A DNA stretch of 64,000 nucleotides from the NCBI RefSeq assembly GCF_002095535.1, contig NZ_MLJI01000001.1, forward strand, positions 3,730,412 to 3,794,411. The letters are read 5' to 3'. The position numbers and the translations under genes are program-made. The notes beneath the pieces were generated by a model. The model worked only from the letters and a program-made list of their open reading frames with translations. It made no database searches and was not told where the DNA came from. This document shows positions 53,543 to 63,670 of the stretch, piece by piece (the first letter of the stretch is position 1; the number at the start of each line of letters is the position of its first letter). Source of the DNA: Pantoea cypripedii. GTDB lineage: Bacteria > Pseudomonadota > Gammaproteobacteria > Enterobacterales > Enterobacteriaceae.

Positions 53543-55633
53543 TTACTTCGCGGTAACTTCCAGTTCCGCTGCCGGGGTCACAAACTCCGGTAGTTCGCCA
53601 ATGCGTTCTGGTGGTACCGGCTTGCCCAGCAGATATCCCTGTAGCGTATTACAACCCAGCCCGGTCAGAAACGCCTGTTGCCCCTCGGTTTCTACCCCTT
53701 CGGCCACCACTTTCAAATCCAGCGACTGTGCCAGCGCCACGATTGCCGAGACGATGGTAGCATCTTCTGATTTTGCCTGTAGCTCATTAACGAAGGCGCG
53801 GTCGATTTTCAGCTCACTGGCCGGTAACCGCTTGAGATATAACAGGCTGGAATAGCCGGTGCCGAAATCATCAATCGAGGCTTTCACCCCCATATTGGTC
53901 AGCTCGGTCAGGATACGGACGCTCTCCTCCGGGTCACGCATCGCGGTGGTTTCGGTGACCTCCAGCGTCAGTAGCTCAGCCGGAATCTGATGCTGCGACA
54001 AGGCCTGCGTGACGGTTTCCACCAGATTGCTCTGCTCAAACTGCAACGCCGACAGGTTGACCGCCACTGACCAGTGCGGATGTCCCTGCAAATGCCAGCT
54101 GTGCAGCTGACGGCAGGCTTCATTGATCACCCAGTTACCGATATTGATGATCATCCCGGTCTTCTCCGCCATCGGCAGGAATTTGTCCGGTGTCAGCAAG
54201 CCGCGCGTCGGGTGCTGCCAGCGCAACAACGCCTCAAAACCAATAATTGGCCCGCTCGGTGCGCAATATTTGGGTTGATAGAACAACCGCAGCTCGTTGT
54301 TATCCATCGCCTGCCACAGGTCGTTGTTCAACTGGAGCTGACTCTGCGCCAGGGTATTCATTGAAGGCTGGAAGAAGTTGTAGCCGTTGCGCCCGTTGTT
54401 TTTGGTGTGATACATCGCGGCGTCGGCGTTAAACATCAGTTCGCGTTCATCGACACCATCGCCGGGATACACGGCGATGCCGATGCTCAGCGACACCATT
54501 AACTCATAACGTGAGATGCTAAACGGCTTTTCAATCGCCTTCACCAGCGCATCTGCCGCGGCGGCGGCATCGTTCGGATCGTCGATTTCAATCAGCAACA
54601 CGAACTCATCGCCGCCCATGCGCGCCAGCGTGTAGTGGCCTTTCATCTGCCCGGTCATGCGTTCGGTGACTGCGATCAGCAGATTGTCACCGACATGGTG
54701 GCCAAAGGCATCGTTAACCGCTTTGAAGCCATCAAGATCCATAAACATCAGCGCAAAATGCGAGTGTTCGCGGTCCGCTTTATTGATGGCCTGGTCGAGA
54801 CGATCTTCCAGCAAAATACGGTTCGGCAGGCGTGTCAGGTTGTCATGCAACGCCAGCTGCGCCAGTTCACGGTTGGCCTCGGCCAGCGAACGCGCGAGGA
54901 TTGATGTACGTGCCTGCATCCGTGCATCCAGCATCGATACCAGCAGGGTAATGCCCAGAATCGATAGCGTTACCACCGTCACCAGCATCGCCAGCCAGTT
55001 ACTGTTAACACCCATATGTGTCGCGTGGCTTTGCATCGGAAAATCCGCCGCTGCCATGCCGGTATAGTGCATACCGGCGATGGCGCAGCCCATCACCACC
55101 GAGGCCCCCAGGCGCAGCAGGGTGACGCGACCATTTCCTTCACGCAGGTTGAACGCCAGCCACAGCGCTGCCCCGGAGGCGACCAGCGCGATCACCACAG
55201 ACGCAGCGACCCAGTACCAGTTCCAGACAATGCCAGGTGCAAACATCAACGCGGCCATACCGGTGTAATGCATCGCCACCACGCCCGTGCCGAGCACCAC
55301 CGCGCCGCCGCACAGGCGCGGCCAGGGCAGATCGCCAGAGCAAACCAGCCACAGGGCAAAGATCGATGCCAGTACGGCAATCACCATCGATATGGCCGTC
55401 AGCAAAGGGTTGTAGCTCATCACCATATCAAGACTCATCGACAGCATGCCGATGAAGTGCATCGCCCAGATGCCAATGCCCATCGCAAAGCCGCCGCCAA
55501 GCAGCCACACCAGGGCCGTCTTGCCAGTGGAGGTGGCCACCCGTCCCGCCATATCCAGCGCGGTAAAGGAGGCCAGCATCGCCACCAGAATGGAGACGAT
55601 GACGGTATACCAATCGTACGAAGTCACTAACAT
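53543..55633 (-). CDS. MHYT-GGDEF-EAL membrane protein (copy 1)
   Basis: 696 residues. Seven-helix MHYT sensor (about 1-240; MHFIGM and two MHYTGM motifs), then GGDEF (about 260-425, RMGGDEFVLLI; no I-site) and EAL (about 440-685; FEALLRWQHP, TLEVTETTAMRD, DDFGTGYSS, EGVE). All EAL residues look intact, so a phosphodiesterase or bifunctional role in c-di-GMP turnover is likely. MHYT domains are thought to sense copper-bound gases such as oxygen, CO or NO. Ribosome site GGGAGC before the ATG. Confidence 0.9.
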   Translation of the reverse strand: MLVTSYDWYTVIVSILVAMLASFTALDMAGRVATSTGKTALVWLLGGGFAMGIGIWAMHFIGMLSMSLDMVMSYNPLLTAISMVIAVLASIFALWLVCSGDLPWPRLCGGAVVLGTGVVAMHYTGMAALMFAPGIVWNWYWVAASVVIALVASGAALWLAFNLREGNGRVTLLRLGASVVMGCAIAGMHYTGMAAADFPMQSHATHMGVNSNWLAMLVTVVTLSILGITLLVSMLDARMQARTSILARSLAEANRELAQLALHDNLTRLPNRILLEDRLDQAINKADREHSHFALMFMDLDGFKAVNDAFGHHVGDNLLIAVTERMTGQMKGHYTLARMGGDEFVLLIEIDDPNDAAAAADALVKAIEKPFSISRYELMVSLSIGIAVYPGDGVDERELMFNADAAMYHTKNNGRNGYNFFQPSMNTLAQSQLQLNNDLWQAMDNNELRLFYQPKYCAPSGPIIGFEALLRWQHPTRGLLTPDKFLPMAEKTGMIINIGNWVINEACRQLHSWHLQGHPHWSVAVNLSALQFEQSNLVETVTQALSQHQIPAELLTLEVTETTAMRDPEESVRILTELTNMGVKASIDDFGTGYSSLLYLKRLPASELKIDRAFVNELQAKSEDATIVSAIVALAQSLDLKVVAEGVETEGQQAFLTGLGCNTLQGYLLGKPVPPERIGELPEFVTPAAELEVTAK

Positions 55634-55788
55634 AGTGAGCTCCCAAGTCAGAGCTGGCTTAGCAGCTGTGGTGTTGTTAACAAAAAGTAAAATACATTAA
55701 TATTATTGTATAAATCATCGACAGTCGTGCTGCCGTTAGAGATCTTTGAACGATGAAAGATTGCGATTCAGAAAATCAAAATTACTCG

Positions 55789-57888
55789 TCAGGCACCCGC
55801 CAGCGGTGCGATGCTATCGGGGATGGTCAGTGGCGCAGTTGCCGCCACGGTGAATTCACTGATGCGTTCTGCCGGAGTGGGTTTCCCCAGCAAATAGCCC
55901 TGCAACATGTCAAAACCCAGTCCGGTCAATAAGCGCTGCTGTTCTTCCGTTTCCACTCCTTCGGCCACCATGCGCAGATTCAGGCTCTGCGCCAGGGTGA
56001 TCATGGCACTGACTACCGTGGCATCTTCACTGTCGGCGCGCAGGCTATTGATGAAGCTGCGATCAATCTTCAACTCGGTCGCCTCCAGATGTTTCAGATG
56101 CAGCAAGTTAGCATAACCGATACCAAAATTGTCGATTGCCACCCGGACACCCAACTGATGCAACTCAGCAATACGCTGCTGGCTGAACTGCGGGTCGCGC
56201 ATGGCAATGGTTTCGGTGATTTCCAGCATCAGCATCCCTTCCGGCAAACCATGCTGTTGCAGAATCTCCCTCAGGCTGTCGATCAGATCGCGCTGATGAA
56301 ATTGCAGCGATGACAGGTTAACCGAGACGCTCCAGCTGCTGTTTCCTTCGTCATGCCACTGCCGCAGCTGGCGACAGGCTTCGTTAATCACCCAATGACC
56401 CAACGCGATAATCTGTCCGGTTTTCTCGGCTCGCGGCAGAAACATATCCGGCATGAGCAATCCGCGGCGCGGATGTTGCCAGCGCAGCAGCGCTTCAAAA
56501 CCCATCAGCATCGTGCCACCCGCGCGGAACTTCGGTTGATAGAACAGGCGCATTTCCTGATGCTCCAGCGCACTCCACAGATCATTGGCCAGCGCCAGTT
56601 GGTATTGCGCCACCGCACTCATGGCCGGTTCGTACAGGCACCAGCCGTTACGTCCGCTATGTTTGGTGTGATACATCGCCGAATCCGCGTTGAACATCAT
56701 TTCCTGCTTACTGCGGCCATGCAGCGGGAAAATGACGATGCCCACACTGAGCGAGACACGCAGCGAGTAGCGCTCCAGTTCGAAGGGGGCGTCAATGGCG
56801 TTCACCAGGCGCTGTGCCTGCGCGGCGGCTTGCAGGCCATCACAGCCTGGGCTTAACAGCACGAATTCATCGCCCCCCAGACGCGCCAGCATCGCATCTT
56901 TACGCAGTTGGTTGCGCAGGCGCGTGGCAACAGCAATAAGTAAGCGGTCACCAACATGATGTCCCCAGGTATCGTTAACCGCCTTAAAGCCGTCGAGATC
57001 CATAAACATCAACGCAAAGGTTTGATCGTTGAGGGTCGCGTGTTTGACGGCGGCATCGAGTTGCTGCTCCAGCAGCACCCGGTTCGGTAAGGTGGTGAGC
57101 GTATCGTGCATCGCTAACTGATGTAGCTCGTTATTGGCGCTTTTTAATTTGGCTGCCAGCCGCGCGGCGCGTAGCTGAGCATCCAGCATGGAAATCAACA
57201 AGGTGACGCCAAGGATACTCAGCGTGATGATGGTGACCCACACCGCCAACCCCTGATCGCTGACGCCATGTTCCATCATGCTGCTGGTGTTGTTGAACTG
57301 TGCCGCCGCCATACCGACGTAGTGCATACCGGCAATGGCGACGCCCATCACCAGGGCTGCGTAAGCGCGCATGATCAGCAGGCCATCCCCCTGACGCAGA
57401 TGAAACGCCAGCCACAGCGCGACCCCCGCTGCGCTATAAGCAATCAGCACTGACAGGATGACCAGGTCTTTATTCCACTGAATGGCAGGTTCGATCATCA
57501 GCGAGTTCATACCGAGATAGTGCATCACCACTACCCCACTGCCGAGAATCAGGGTGCCACGTACCAGGCGGCGGAACGTCAGATGGCTACCGCGTACCAC
57601 CTGCGCGAAGGAAAAGATGGAGGCTAATATGGCAACCGCCAGCGACAGCGAGGTGAGCGTCACATCGTAGCGCATGGTCATCGGCAGCATCATCGCCAGC
57701 ATACCGATAAAGTGCATGGCCCAGACGCCAATACCCATCGCCGTGCCCCCTGCGACCAGCCACAAACGGGCAAGATAACCGCGCGACACGGCGACACGTC
57801 CGGCAGTATCCAGCGCCGTAAATGAGGCGATAAAAGCAACGATTAAGGAAATCGCCACCAGAACGCTATCCCAGGTAACCAGCAACAT
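55789..57888 (-). CDS. MHYT-GGDEF-EAL membrane protein (copy 2), degenerate EAL loop
   Basis: 699 residues, same layout as copy 1. MHYT (about 1-245; MHFIGM, MHYLGM, MHYVGM), GGDEF (RLGGDEFVLLS, no full I-site) and EAL (FEALLRWQHP, LEITETIAMRD). In the metal loop the usual DDFGTGYSS reads DNFGIGYAN, so a key Asp is Asn; phosphodiesterase activity may be weak or absent. Ribosome site GAGGAGC before ATG. 155 bp upstream of copy 1; probably duplicated and co-regulated. Confidence 0.9.
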   Translation of the reverse strand: MLLVTWDSVLVAISLIVAFIASFTALDTAGRVAVSRGYLARLWLVAGGTAMGIGVWAMHFIGMLAMMLPMTMRYDVTLTSLSLAVAILASIFSFAQVVRGSHLTFRRLVRGTLILGSGVVVMHYLGMNSLMIEPAIQWNKDLVILSVLIAYSAAGVALWLAFHLRQGDGLLIMRAYAALVMGVAIAGMHYVGMAAAQFNNTSSMMEHGVSDQGLAVWVTIITLSILGVTLLISMLDAQLRAARLAAKLKSANNELHQLAMHDTLTTLPNRVLLEQQLDAAVKHATLNDQTFALMFMDLDGFKAVNDTWGHHVGDRLLIAVATRLRNQLRKDAMLARLGGDEFVLLSPGCDGLQAAAQAQRLVNAIDAPFELERYSLRVSLSVGIVIFPLHGRSKQEMMFNADSAMYHTKHSGRNGWCLYEPAMSAVAQYQLALANDLWSALEHQEMRLFYQPKFRAGGTMLMGFEALLRWQHPRRGLLMPDMFLPRAEKTGQIIALGHWVINEACRQLRQWHDEGNSSWSVSVNLSSLQFHQRDLIDSLREILQQHGLPEGMLMLEITETIAMRDPQFSQQRIAELHQLGVRVAIDNFGIGYANLLHLKHLEATELKIDRSFINSLRADSEDATVVSAMITLAQSLNLRMVAEGVETEEQQRLLTGLGFDMLQGYLLGKPTPAERISEFTVAATAPLTIPDSIAPLAGA

Positions 57889-58421
57889 GAGCGCTCCTCA
57901 CTAACCCGCTAGCGAGCAGGTGCTGAATCGTCGAATCGGAACAAAGATTAAAAAGCATGCATAAAAGGTCTGTTAACTCTTCAAAAGCGATTTCAGCCGC
58001 TCATCGTGCCAGCCTGGCTGGGGACTCGCGCACCGGGATTTTTTATTCGCTGAGAGGAGAATCGTTATTATGTCTGATTAATGTATGAACATAACACTGA
58101 ACCCTGCGCCGCGGTAGTAGCTGGAATAACTCCGCGTTTAGTTTTTTTAATCTGCCTGAATCCCTTGCTATCACTGAATTATCGGCTATCGGGACAAATT
58201 GATTAGGGAAAAATTCCTGGTGGACCTGACAGGCTTCGCTTTGCTGAACTATAGTTAAGAAAACTGATATAAATCATTCCCCTGTCTTATAAGAACTTTC
58301 TTAGTCGTCAGGGATTTTTACTGTGCAGCCAAATCTGGCTCCTTGTTATTTTTCGATTGATTTCATAAATACATCATCAGGTGAAAAAGCACTGACCCTG
58401 GATAATCAGTAAGGAATGATT
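57889..58421. other. Promoter region between MHYT copy 2 and the pilus operon
   Basis: About 530 bp, AT-rich, divergent. No open frame of note; it must hold the promoters of the cyclic-di-GMP gene and the pilus genes. I see no CRP site or clear operator. AAGGAATGATT before ATG 58422 is the pilin ribosome site. Confidence 0.5.
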
Positions 58422-58991
58422 ATGAAACTCAAGCTTTTTCTTTTGGCTGCCAGCCTGAGCGTCTCACTTCCGTACTCCGTTGTTTTCGCTGCGACCACAA
58501 CGGGAACCATTAATGCCACATTAACCCTGACCACCGGCTGTCTGGTGAACGGCCAGTCGGCCACGACCGGAGTTAATTTTGGTACCTTAAATTTCGGTAG
58601 CAGTGCGGCAACCTTCGATACGCTAAATGCCACCCTGGTAGGGGCTTCCGGCAACGGTATCTACGTGCGCTGCACCACCGGCCAGACGTTTAACGTGCAG
58701 GTCACCAGCAGTAATGCTGCGCCAGCCACCATTTACGGCACCGTCAGCGGGCAGCCGCGTTACCTGATCCTCGGCTCCAACAATACGCAGGGCATCGCTT
58801 ACACCCTTTACAGCGATGCAGCCTTCACCACGGCCATCGCCAATAACACCAATATCGCCCCCAGCGGCACCACCGACCCGACACTGGGTACCAACTACGC
58901 CATTTATGGTCGTGTGGTCGGCGGCGGCTTCAACCCATTAATTCCGGCAGGGACCTACACCGATACCATTAATGTTGCGGTGAATTACTAA
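58422..58991 (+). CDS. Csu-type pilin, spore-coat-U domain
   Basis: 189 residues from ATG 58422 (six bases after AAGGA; ATG 58416 is too close). Signal peptide about 1-24, then one SCPU (beta-sandwich) domain: TTGCLVNG, VNFGTLNFGS, YVRCTTGQTF (the two Cys probably disulfide), ending YTDTINVAVNY. Structural subunit of an archaic chaperone-usher pilus. First gene of a five-gene operon, so most likely the major pilin (CsuA/B-like). Confidence 0.85.
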   Translation: MKLKLFLLAASLSVSLPYSVVFAATTTGTINATLTLTTGCLVNGQSATTGVNFGTLNFGSSAATFDTLNATLVGASGNGIYVRCTTGQTFNVQVTSSNAAPATIYGTVSGQPRYLILGSNNTQGIAYTLYSDAAFTTAIANNTNIAPSGTTDPTLGTNYAIYGRVVGGGFNPLIPAGTYTDTINVAVNY

Positions 58992-59020
58992 GGCGCGCGT
59001 TTCGGTTAAACAGGGTGAGA

Positions 59021-59530
59021 GTGGTAAATGGGTGGACGCGCATATACGGCGGTCTGGCCCTGCTGATAGGGAGTGTCAATGCCTGGGGGTTGCCAACCGC
59101 AACCTTCCAGGTCTCTGCCTCAGTAGTGGCTGGCTGCGTGGTCTCCGGTTCCAATCCCGGAGCGTTTGGCACGCTCGATTTTGGCACTCAGTCCGGTGTC
59201 GCCAGCAGCAGCGTCAGTGCCAGTTTTGTCCAGAGTTCCACTATCAGCCTGGCCTGCACGCCTGGCACCACCGTCAGTATGTCGATCAACGGTGGCAGCA
59301 ACTACACCACCACCCGCAACCTGAAACTGGCCAGTTTCACCAACACTGTGGCCTACAGCCTGTATAGCAACGCCAGCCACACCGCCGCGATTGGGGTGAA
59401 CTCACCCATTACGCTCAGCTATAGCAACGCGAACAACATCACGCTGCCAATTTATGGCTTGTTGCAGCTACCCGGCCCGACGCGCGCCGGGGTTTATACC
59501 GATACCCTAACCGTCACCCTGAGCTGGTGA
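59021..59530 (+). CDS. Csu-type minor pilin, spore-coat-U domain
   Basis: 169 residues from a GTG at 59021 (AGGGTGAGA upstream; GTG 59015 also possible). Signal peptide about 1-23 (GGLALLIGSVNAWG). One SCPU domain: VVAGCVVSG, FGTLDFGT, ISLACTPGTT and the terminal YTDTLTVTLSW donor-strand pattern. Minor subunit of the pilus (CsuA/CsuB-like). Second gene, 29 bp after the first pilin. Confidence 0.8.
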   Translation: MVNGWTRIYGGLALLIGSVNAWGLPTATFQVSASVVAGCVVSGSNPGAFGTLDFGTQSGVASSSVSASFVQSSTISLACTPGTTVSMSINGGSNYTTTRNLKLASFTNTVAYSLYSNASHTAAIGVNSPITLSYSNANNITLPIYGLLQLPGPTRAGVYTDTLTVTLSW

Positions 59531-59555
59531 GGGCACAAACAAGAAGGAATGGTAG

Positions 59556-60245
59556 ATGAAAAACCTGCTGCTGCTCTGGCTGCTCACATGCAGCGCTCTC
59601 AGCCATGCTGCCAACTCGCTGATGATCTGGCCGATTGATCCCGCCATCAATCCCGACGATAAAGCCAGTGAGCTGTGGCTGGAGAATCGTGGCAACGCCA
59701 CCACGCTGATGCAGGTGCGCATCTTCACCTGGCAGCAGGTCAACCAGCGCGAGCAGTATCAGACCCAGCAGCAGGTGCTCGCCAGCCCACCGCTGGTGCG
59801 CATTGAACCGGGGCAGAAGCAGCTGGTGCGCTTAATTAAGCAAGTGCCACCCGACGCGGGCAAGGAGATGGCCTACCGCGTGGTACTGGATGAGATCCCC
59901 ACCCCGCGCACCCCAGGTACCAATCAGGCCGGGTTGACCTTTCAAATGCGCTACTCCGTGCCGCTGTTTGTTTATGGCAGTGGCTTAACGGCCGACAGCG
60001 CCAAACCCAATCTCAGTTGGCGGGTGGAAAACAGCGAGGGCAAACGCTGGCTGCTGCTGACCAATAACGGCAGCGGCCATGCGCGCCTGAGCAATGTCAC
60101 CATTGGCGGACGCCCCATCGGCAACGGCCTGTTTGGCTACGTGCTGGCAAACAGCAGCAACCGCTGGCTACTGAATAGCAATGTCAGTGGGGAGCTGGAG
60201 GCTGAGATGAATAAAGGCCACTGGCAAAGCGCAGCCGTGCGTTGA
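59556..60245 (+). CDS. csuC: Csu-type pilus periplasmic chaperone
   Basis: 229 residues. Signal peptide about 1-18, two Ig-like domains: SLMIWPIDPAINPDDKASEL, RGNATTLMQVRIFTW, PPLVRIEPGQKQLVRLI and YRVVLDEIP, as in PapD-type chaperones of the archaic class. Folds pilins and hands them to the usher. Its stop overlaps the usher start (TGATG). csuC by analogy with the Acinetobacter operon. Confidence 0.88.
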   Translation: MKNLLLLWLLTCSALSHAANSLMIWPIDPAINPDDKASELWLENRGNATTLMQVRIFTWQQVNQREQYQTQQQVLASPPLVRIEPGQKQLVRLIKQVPPDAGKEMAYRVVLDEIPTPRTPGTNQAGLTFQMRYSVPLFVYGSGLTADSAKPNLSWRVENSEGKRWLLLTNNGSGHARLSNVTIGGRPIGNGLFGYVLANSSNRWLLNSNVSGELEAEMNKGHWQSAAVR

Positions 60246-62677
60246 TGCGCATTTCGCCCCACCCTTGTGCGCTGGCCGTGACCAGCGTCGTTTGCTGTTT
60301 ACCGCTGATCAGTAGCGCCGAGACCTTCTCCGAGCTGCCGCCGCCCCCTGCGCTGCAAAACAATGCCGCGGGGCAGCAATACATGCTGGAGCTGATCATC
60401 AATCAGGGGGAGCAGGGTAACATCGTGCCGGTCGAACAGAAGAACGGCGATTTCTGGCTGCGACGCGGCGATCTGGAACGCGCCGGGATCCCGGCGGACA
60501 AATTGCAGGGACAGCAGATTAACGTCAACCAGCTAAGCGGCGTCAAAGTAGACTATGACAATCAACGCCAACGCCTGCTGCTGACAGTCCCTCCTGCCTG
60601 GCTTCCGGGCCAGGTGATCGGCCAGGCACATAATGGGCCACGCTACCCAGGGCGGGCCAGCACCGGGGCACTGCTTAACTATGATTTCTACGCCACCCGT
60701 ACCGATCATACCGGCTCGCGGCTCGCCACCTGGAATGAGTTACGGGTATTTGGTGCCGCCGGACAATTCTCCAGCAACGGCGTCTGGCAGCAGCAACTGG
60801 AGGGCGATGCTCCCCAGCAGCCCAATGGTTATATCCGCTACGATACCTGGTGGAGCAACGAGGACGAGAACGCGGTACTAAGCTGGCGCGCCGGAGATTT
60901 AGTTACCGATGCGCTCTCCTGGACCAACAGCGTGCGCCTCGGCGGGGTGCAGATTGGCCGTGATTTCAGTATCCGTCCAGACCTGATCACCTATCCGCTG
61001 CCACAGTTTTCCGGCCAGGCCGCCGTACCTTCCACGGTGGATTTGTTTATTAACGGCTATCGCTCCAGCCAGGCCAACGTTCAGCCGGGTCCGTGGTCGC
61101 TGACTAACGTCCCTTTCGTTAATGGCGCAGGGGATGCGGTCATCACCACCACCGATGCGGTCGGCCGCCAGATCACCACCACCCTGCCCTTTTATGTTTC
61201 CAGCAGCTTGCTGAAGCAAGGTTTGTCTGACTACTCCTTCTCTGGCGGGGCAATGCGTGAAAACTACGGCATCAGAAATTTCGACTATGGTGCAGCCGCG
61301 GCCAGCGGCTCGTATCGCTATGGTGTGACCAACTGGCTGACGCTGGAAACCCACGCCGAAGGCAGTGATGAGGTGGCGATGGGCGGCGCGGGTGGCCTGC
61401 TGAAACTCGGCAGTTGGGGCGTTCTCAACGGTGCGCTGGCGCAAAGCCAGATGAGCGGAAAACCCGGCACGCAATACAGCTGGGGATATCAGTACAACAA
61501 CAGCTGGCTGAGCTTCGGCACGCAGCATACCTTACGCACGGCAGATTTTGGCAATCTGGCGCTGGTCGGCAATCGCAGTGACTCGGACGAGTCCTCATAT
61601 TCGCTGGCCCGCCGCAGTGCGCAGTACACCGCCAGCGTGTCGATGAACCAATACGGCAGTCTCGGGCTGGCGTATCTCGATATCAACAGCGGCGATGGCG
61701 AACGCACCAGGCTGTGGAATCTGTCGTGGAGTAAAAACATTTGGGGCAACAGCAGCCTGTATATCTCCGCCAGCCGCGACCAGCAACAGGGGGAATGGAG
61801 CGGCGCGATTTCGCTGGTGATCCCGTTCGGCGAACAGGGCAGCGCCTCGGTCAGCATGGAACGCGATCAGCAGGGAGAAAACAACCAGCGGGTATATCTG
61901 TCACGCGCCATGCCGAGTGATGGCGGCTACTCCTGGGATGCCTCGTGGGCCAATCAGGGCGGCAATAGCGGCGATTATCGTCAGGGCAGCCTGCGTTATC
62001 GCAACAATAAAGTGGATACCTCAGCCGGTTTTTATGGCGACGACGATAACACCACCCAGTGGGCCGATTTCAGTGGTGCGCTGGTGCTGATGGATAACCG
62101 TTTGTTCGTTGCCAATCAGATCAACGATGCCTTTGTACTGGTGAAAACCAATTATCCCGACGTGAATATCCGCTACGAAAACCAGTCGATGGGGCGTACC
62201 GATAACCAGGGTTATCTGCTGGTGCCCTCAATCAGCAGCTATTACGCGGCGAAATACGATATTGATACGCTGGACCTGCCTGCCGATATGACCTCACCCC
62301 GGGTAGAACAACGCTTTGCGGTGAAACGCCAGAGCGGTTATCTGCTGAATTTCCCGGTGGAAAAGCTGCGTTCGGCCAGCGTGATTCTGCATGACAGCAA
62401 CGGTCAGCCGCTGCCGGTCTCCAGCCAGGTTCTGCGCGCCGGGCAGGCAACCGAGTATGTCGGCTGGGACGGTATTACCTGGATGGAAAACCTCGACGCC
62501 AGCAACCCGATCCAGGTCACCACACCGGATGGTCGCACCTGTCGCACCGAACTCAATATTGCCAACGGGCCACAGGCGCTGAAGACCTATGGACCGCTCA
62601 CCTGCGCGTTACCCGCGCCACCACCCGGTGCCGCGCAGCCGAATACAGAAAACTCAACTTCAGGCATCACTCCATGA
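60245..62677 (+). CDS. csuD: Csu-type outer-membrane usher
   Basis: 810 residues from ATG 60245. Signal peptide about 1-25; beta-barrel usher with N-terminal chaperone-binding domain, plug and two C-terminal domains: GVKVDYDNQRQRLLLTVP, GALLNYDFYATR, YTLNVTP absent but VDLFINGYRSSQANVQPGPW, NYPDVNIRYENQSMGRTDNQ and GYLLVPSISSYYAAKYDID present. Archaic ushers have about this length. It secretes and assembles the pilus. Overlaps the adhesin gene (ATGA). Confidence 0.93.
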   Translation: MRISPHPCALAVTSVVCCLPLISSAETFSELPPPPALQNNAAGQQYMLELIINQGEQGNIVPVEQKNGDFWLRRGDLERAGIPADKLQGQQINVNQLSGVKVDYDNQRQRLLLTVPPAWLPGQVIGQAHNGPRYPGRASTGALLNYDFYATRTDHTGSRLATWNELRVFGAAGQFSSNGVWQQQLEGDAPQQPNGYIRYDTWWSNEDENAVLSWRAGDLVTDALSWTNSVRLGGVQIGRDFSIRPDLITYPLPQFSGQAAVPSTVDLFINGYRSSQANVQPGPWSLTNVPFVNGAGDAVITTTDAVGRQITTTLPFYVSSSLLKQGLSDYSFSGGAMRENYGIRNFDYGAAAASGSYRYGVTNWLTLETHAEGSDEVAMGGAGGLLKLGSWGVLNGALAQSQMSGKPGTQYSWGYQYNNSWLSFGTQHTLRTADFGNLALVGNRSDSDESSYSLARRSAQYTASVSMNQYGSLGLAYLDINSGDGERTRLWNLSWSKNIWGNSSLYISASRDQQQGEWSGAISLVIPFGEQGSASVSMERDQQGENNQRVYLSRAMPSDGGYSWDASWANQGGNSGDYRQGSLRYRNNKVDTSAGFYGDDDNTTQWADFSGALVLMDNRLFVANQINDAFVLVKTNYPDVNIRYENQSMGRTDNQGYLLVPSISSYYAAKYDIDTLDLPADMTSPRVEQRFAVKRQSGYLLNFPVEKLRSASVILHDSNGQPLPVSSQVLRAGQATEYVGWDGITWMENLDASNPIQVTTPDGRTCRTELNIANGPQALKTYGPLTCALPAPPPGAAQPNTENSTSGITP

Positions 62678-63651
62678 AAAGAATTCTGCTAGTGCTGACA
62701 TTGTTGCTGCTACCGGGCCTGACATATGCCGCCTGTGGCCTGCCTGCATCAACCGCCAGCTTTGGCTCGGTCACTACCTTTGTGGCCAATTCAACTATCA
62801 GCTCCACCTCGACCACCGCTAACGTCAACTGTGGCGCGGGATCAGCGCTGACGTTATTAGGTACTAATACCATCACCTTTCAGCTGGCCAGCGCCTCAAA
62901 CGTGAATGGCACGCGGGGTACCCTGAAGCGCAGCGGCGATACCGGCAGCGATAATATTCCGGTGCGCCTGTGCATGGACAGTGCCTGCGCTACCGAGCTG
63001 ACCGTGGGAGGATCAACCTATACCTTTTCCCAGGCGGTGCTGGCGAATCTTGCTGGTCTGTTTGGTAGTCTGAACTTTGCTTTGCCGGTATATCTGAAAA
63101 CCGTCACCGGGCAAACCGTTGCCGCAGGAACCTATACGGTGACGCTCAATTTATATGTCACCTACAATATCTGCACCAGTCTTGGCGTCGGAGGCCTTTG
63201 TCTGACACCGCAGACCGGCACCGGTACCATTCCGATTACGGTAACGGTAGTGATCTCAAATGATTGCACCACCATCACCGCGCCAAACGTCAGTTTTGGC
63301 AGCGCGCCATTGGTCAGCAGTTTTTCCACAGTGCAGCAGTCCATTAGCGTGGTGTGCAGCAAAGGCAGCACCTACACGGTGGGATTGAGTAACGGCAGCT
63401 ACGCGGCGAATGGCGTGCGCAATATGGCGAGCGGTACCAACCGGTTAAGTTATGACATCTACCAGGGCACCACCACCACCACGCGCTGGGGGCCGACCGG
63501 CACGGACCGCTGGAGCAGCAGCGCCTCAACCACCGTCAGTGCCGATGGTCTGACGCGCGGCTATACCTACACCGCGCAGATTCTGACGACGCAGAACACC
63601 CCGGCGGCAGGGAATTACACCGATAACGTGGTGGTGGATTTGTCGTTTTGA
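62674..63651 (+). CDS. csuE: Csu-type tip adhesin with two spore-coat-U domains
   Basis: 325 residues. Signal peptide about 1-20. Two SCPU domains (about 22-175 and 190-325), Cys pairs at both starts; end YTDNVVVDLSF. Two-domain SCPU proteins at the operon end act as the tip adhesin in Acinetobacter CsuE. No gene follows on the strand before the right edge. Start fused to the usher stop by 4 bp. Confidence 0.85.
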   Translation: MKRILLVLTLLLLPGLTYAACGLPASTASFGSVTTFVANSTISSTSTTANVNCGAGSALTLLGTNTITFQLASASNVNGTRGTLKRSGDTGSDNIPVRLCMDSACATELTVGGSTYTFSQAVLANLAGLFGSLNFALPVYLKTVTGQTVAAGTYTVTLNLYVTYNICTSLGVGGLCLTPQTGTGTIPITVTVVISNDCTTITAPNVSFGSAPLVSSFSTVQQSISVVCSKGSTYTVGLSNGSYAANGVRNMASGTNRLSYDIYQGTTTTTRWGPTGTDRWSSSASTTVSADGLTRGYTYTAQILTTQNTPAAGNYTDNVVVDLSF

Positions 63652-63670
63652 AACAGCGGCGAGAGTGATT

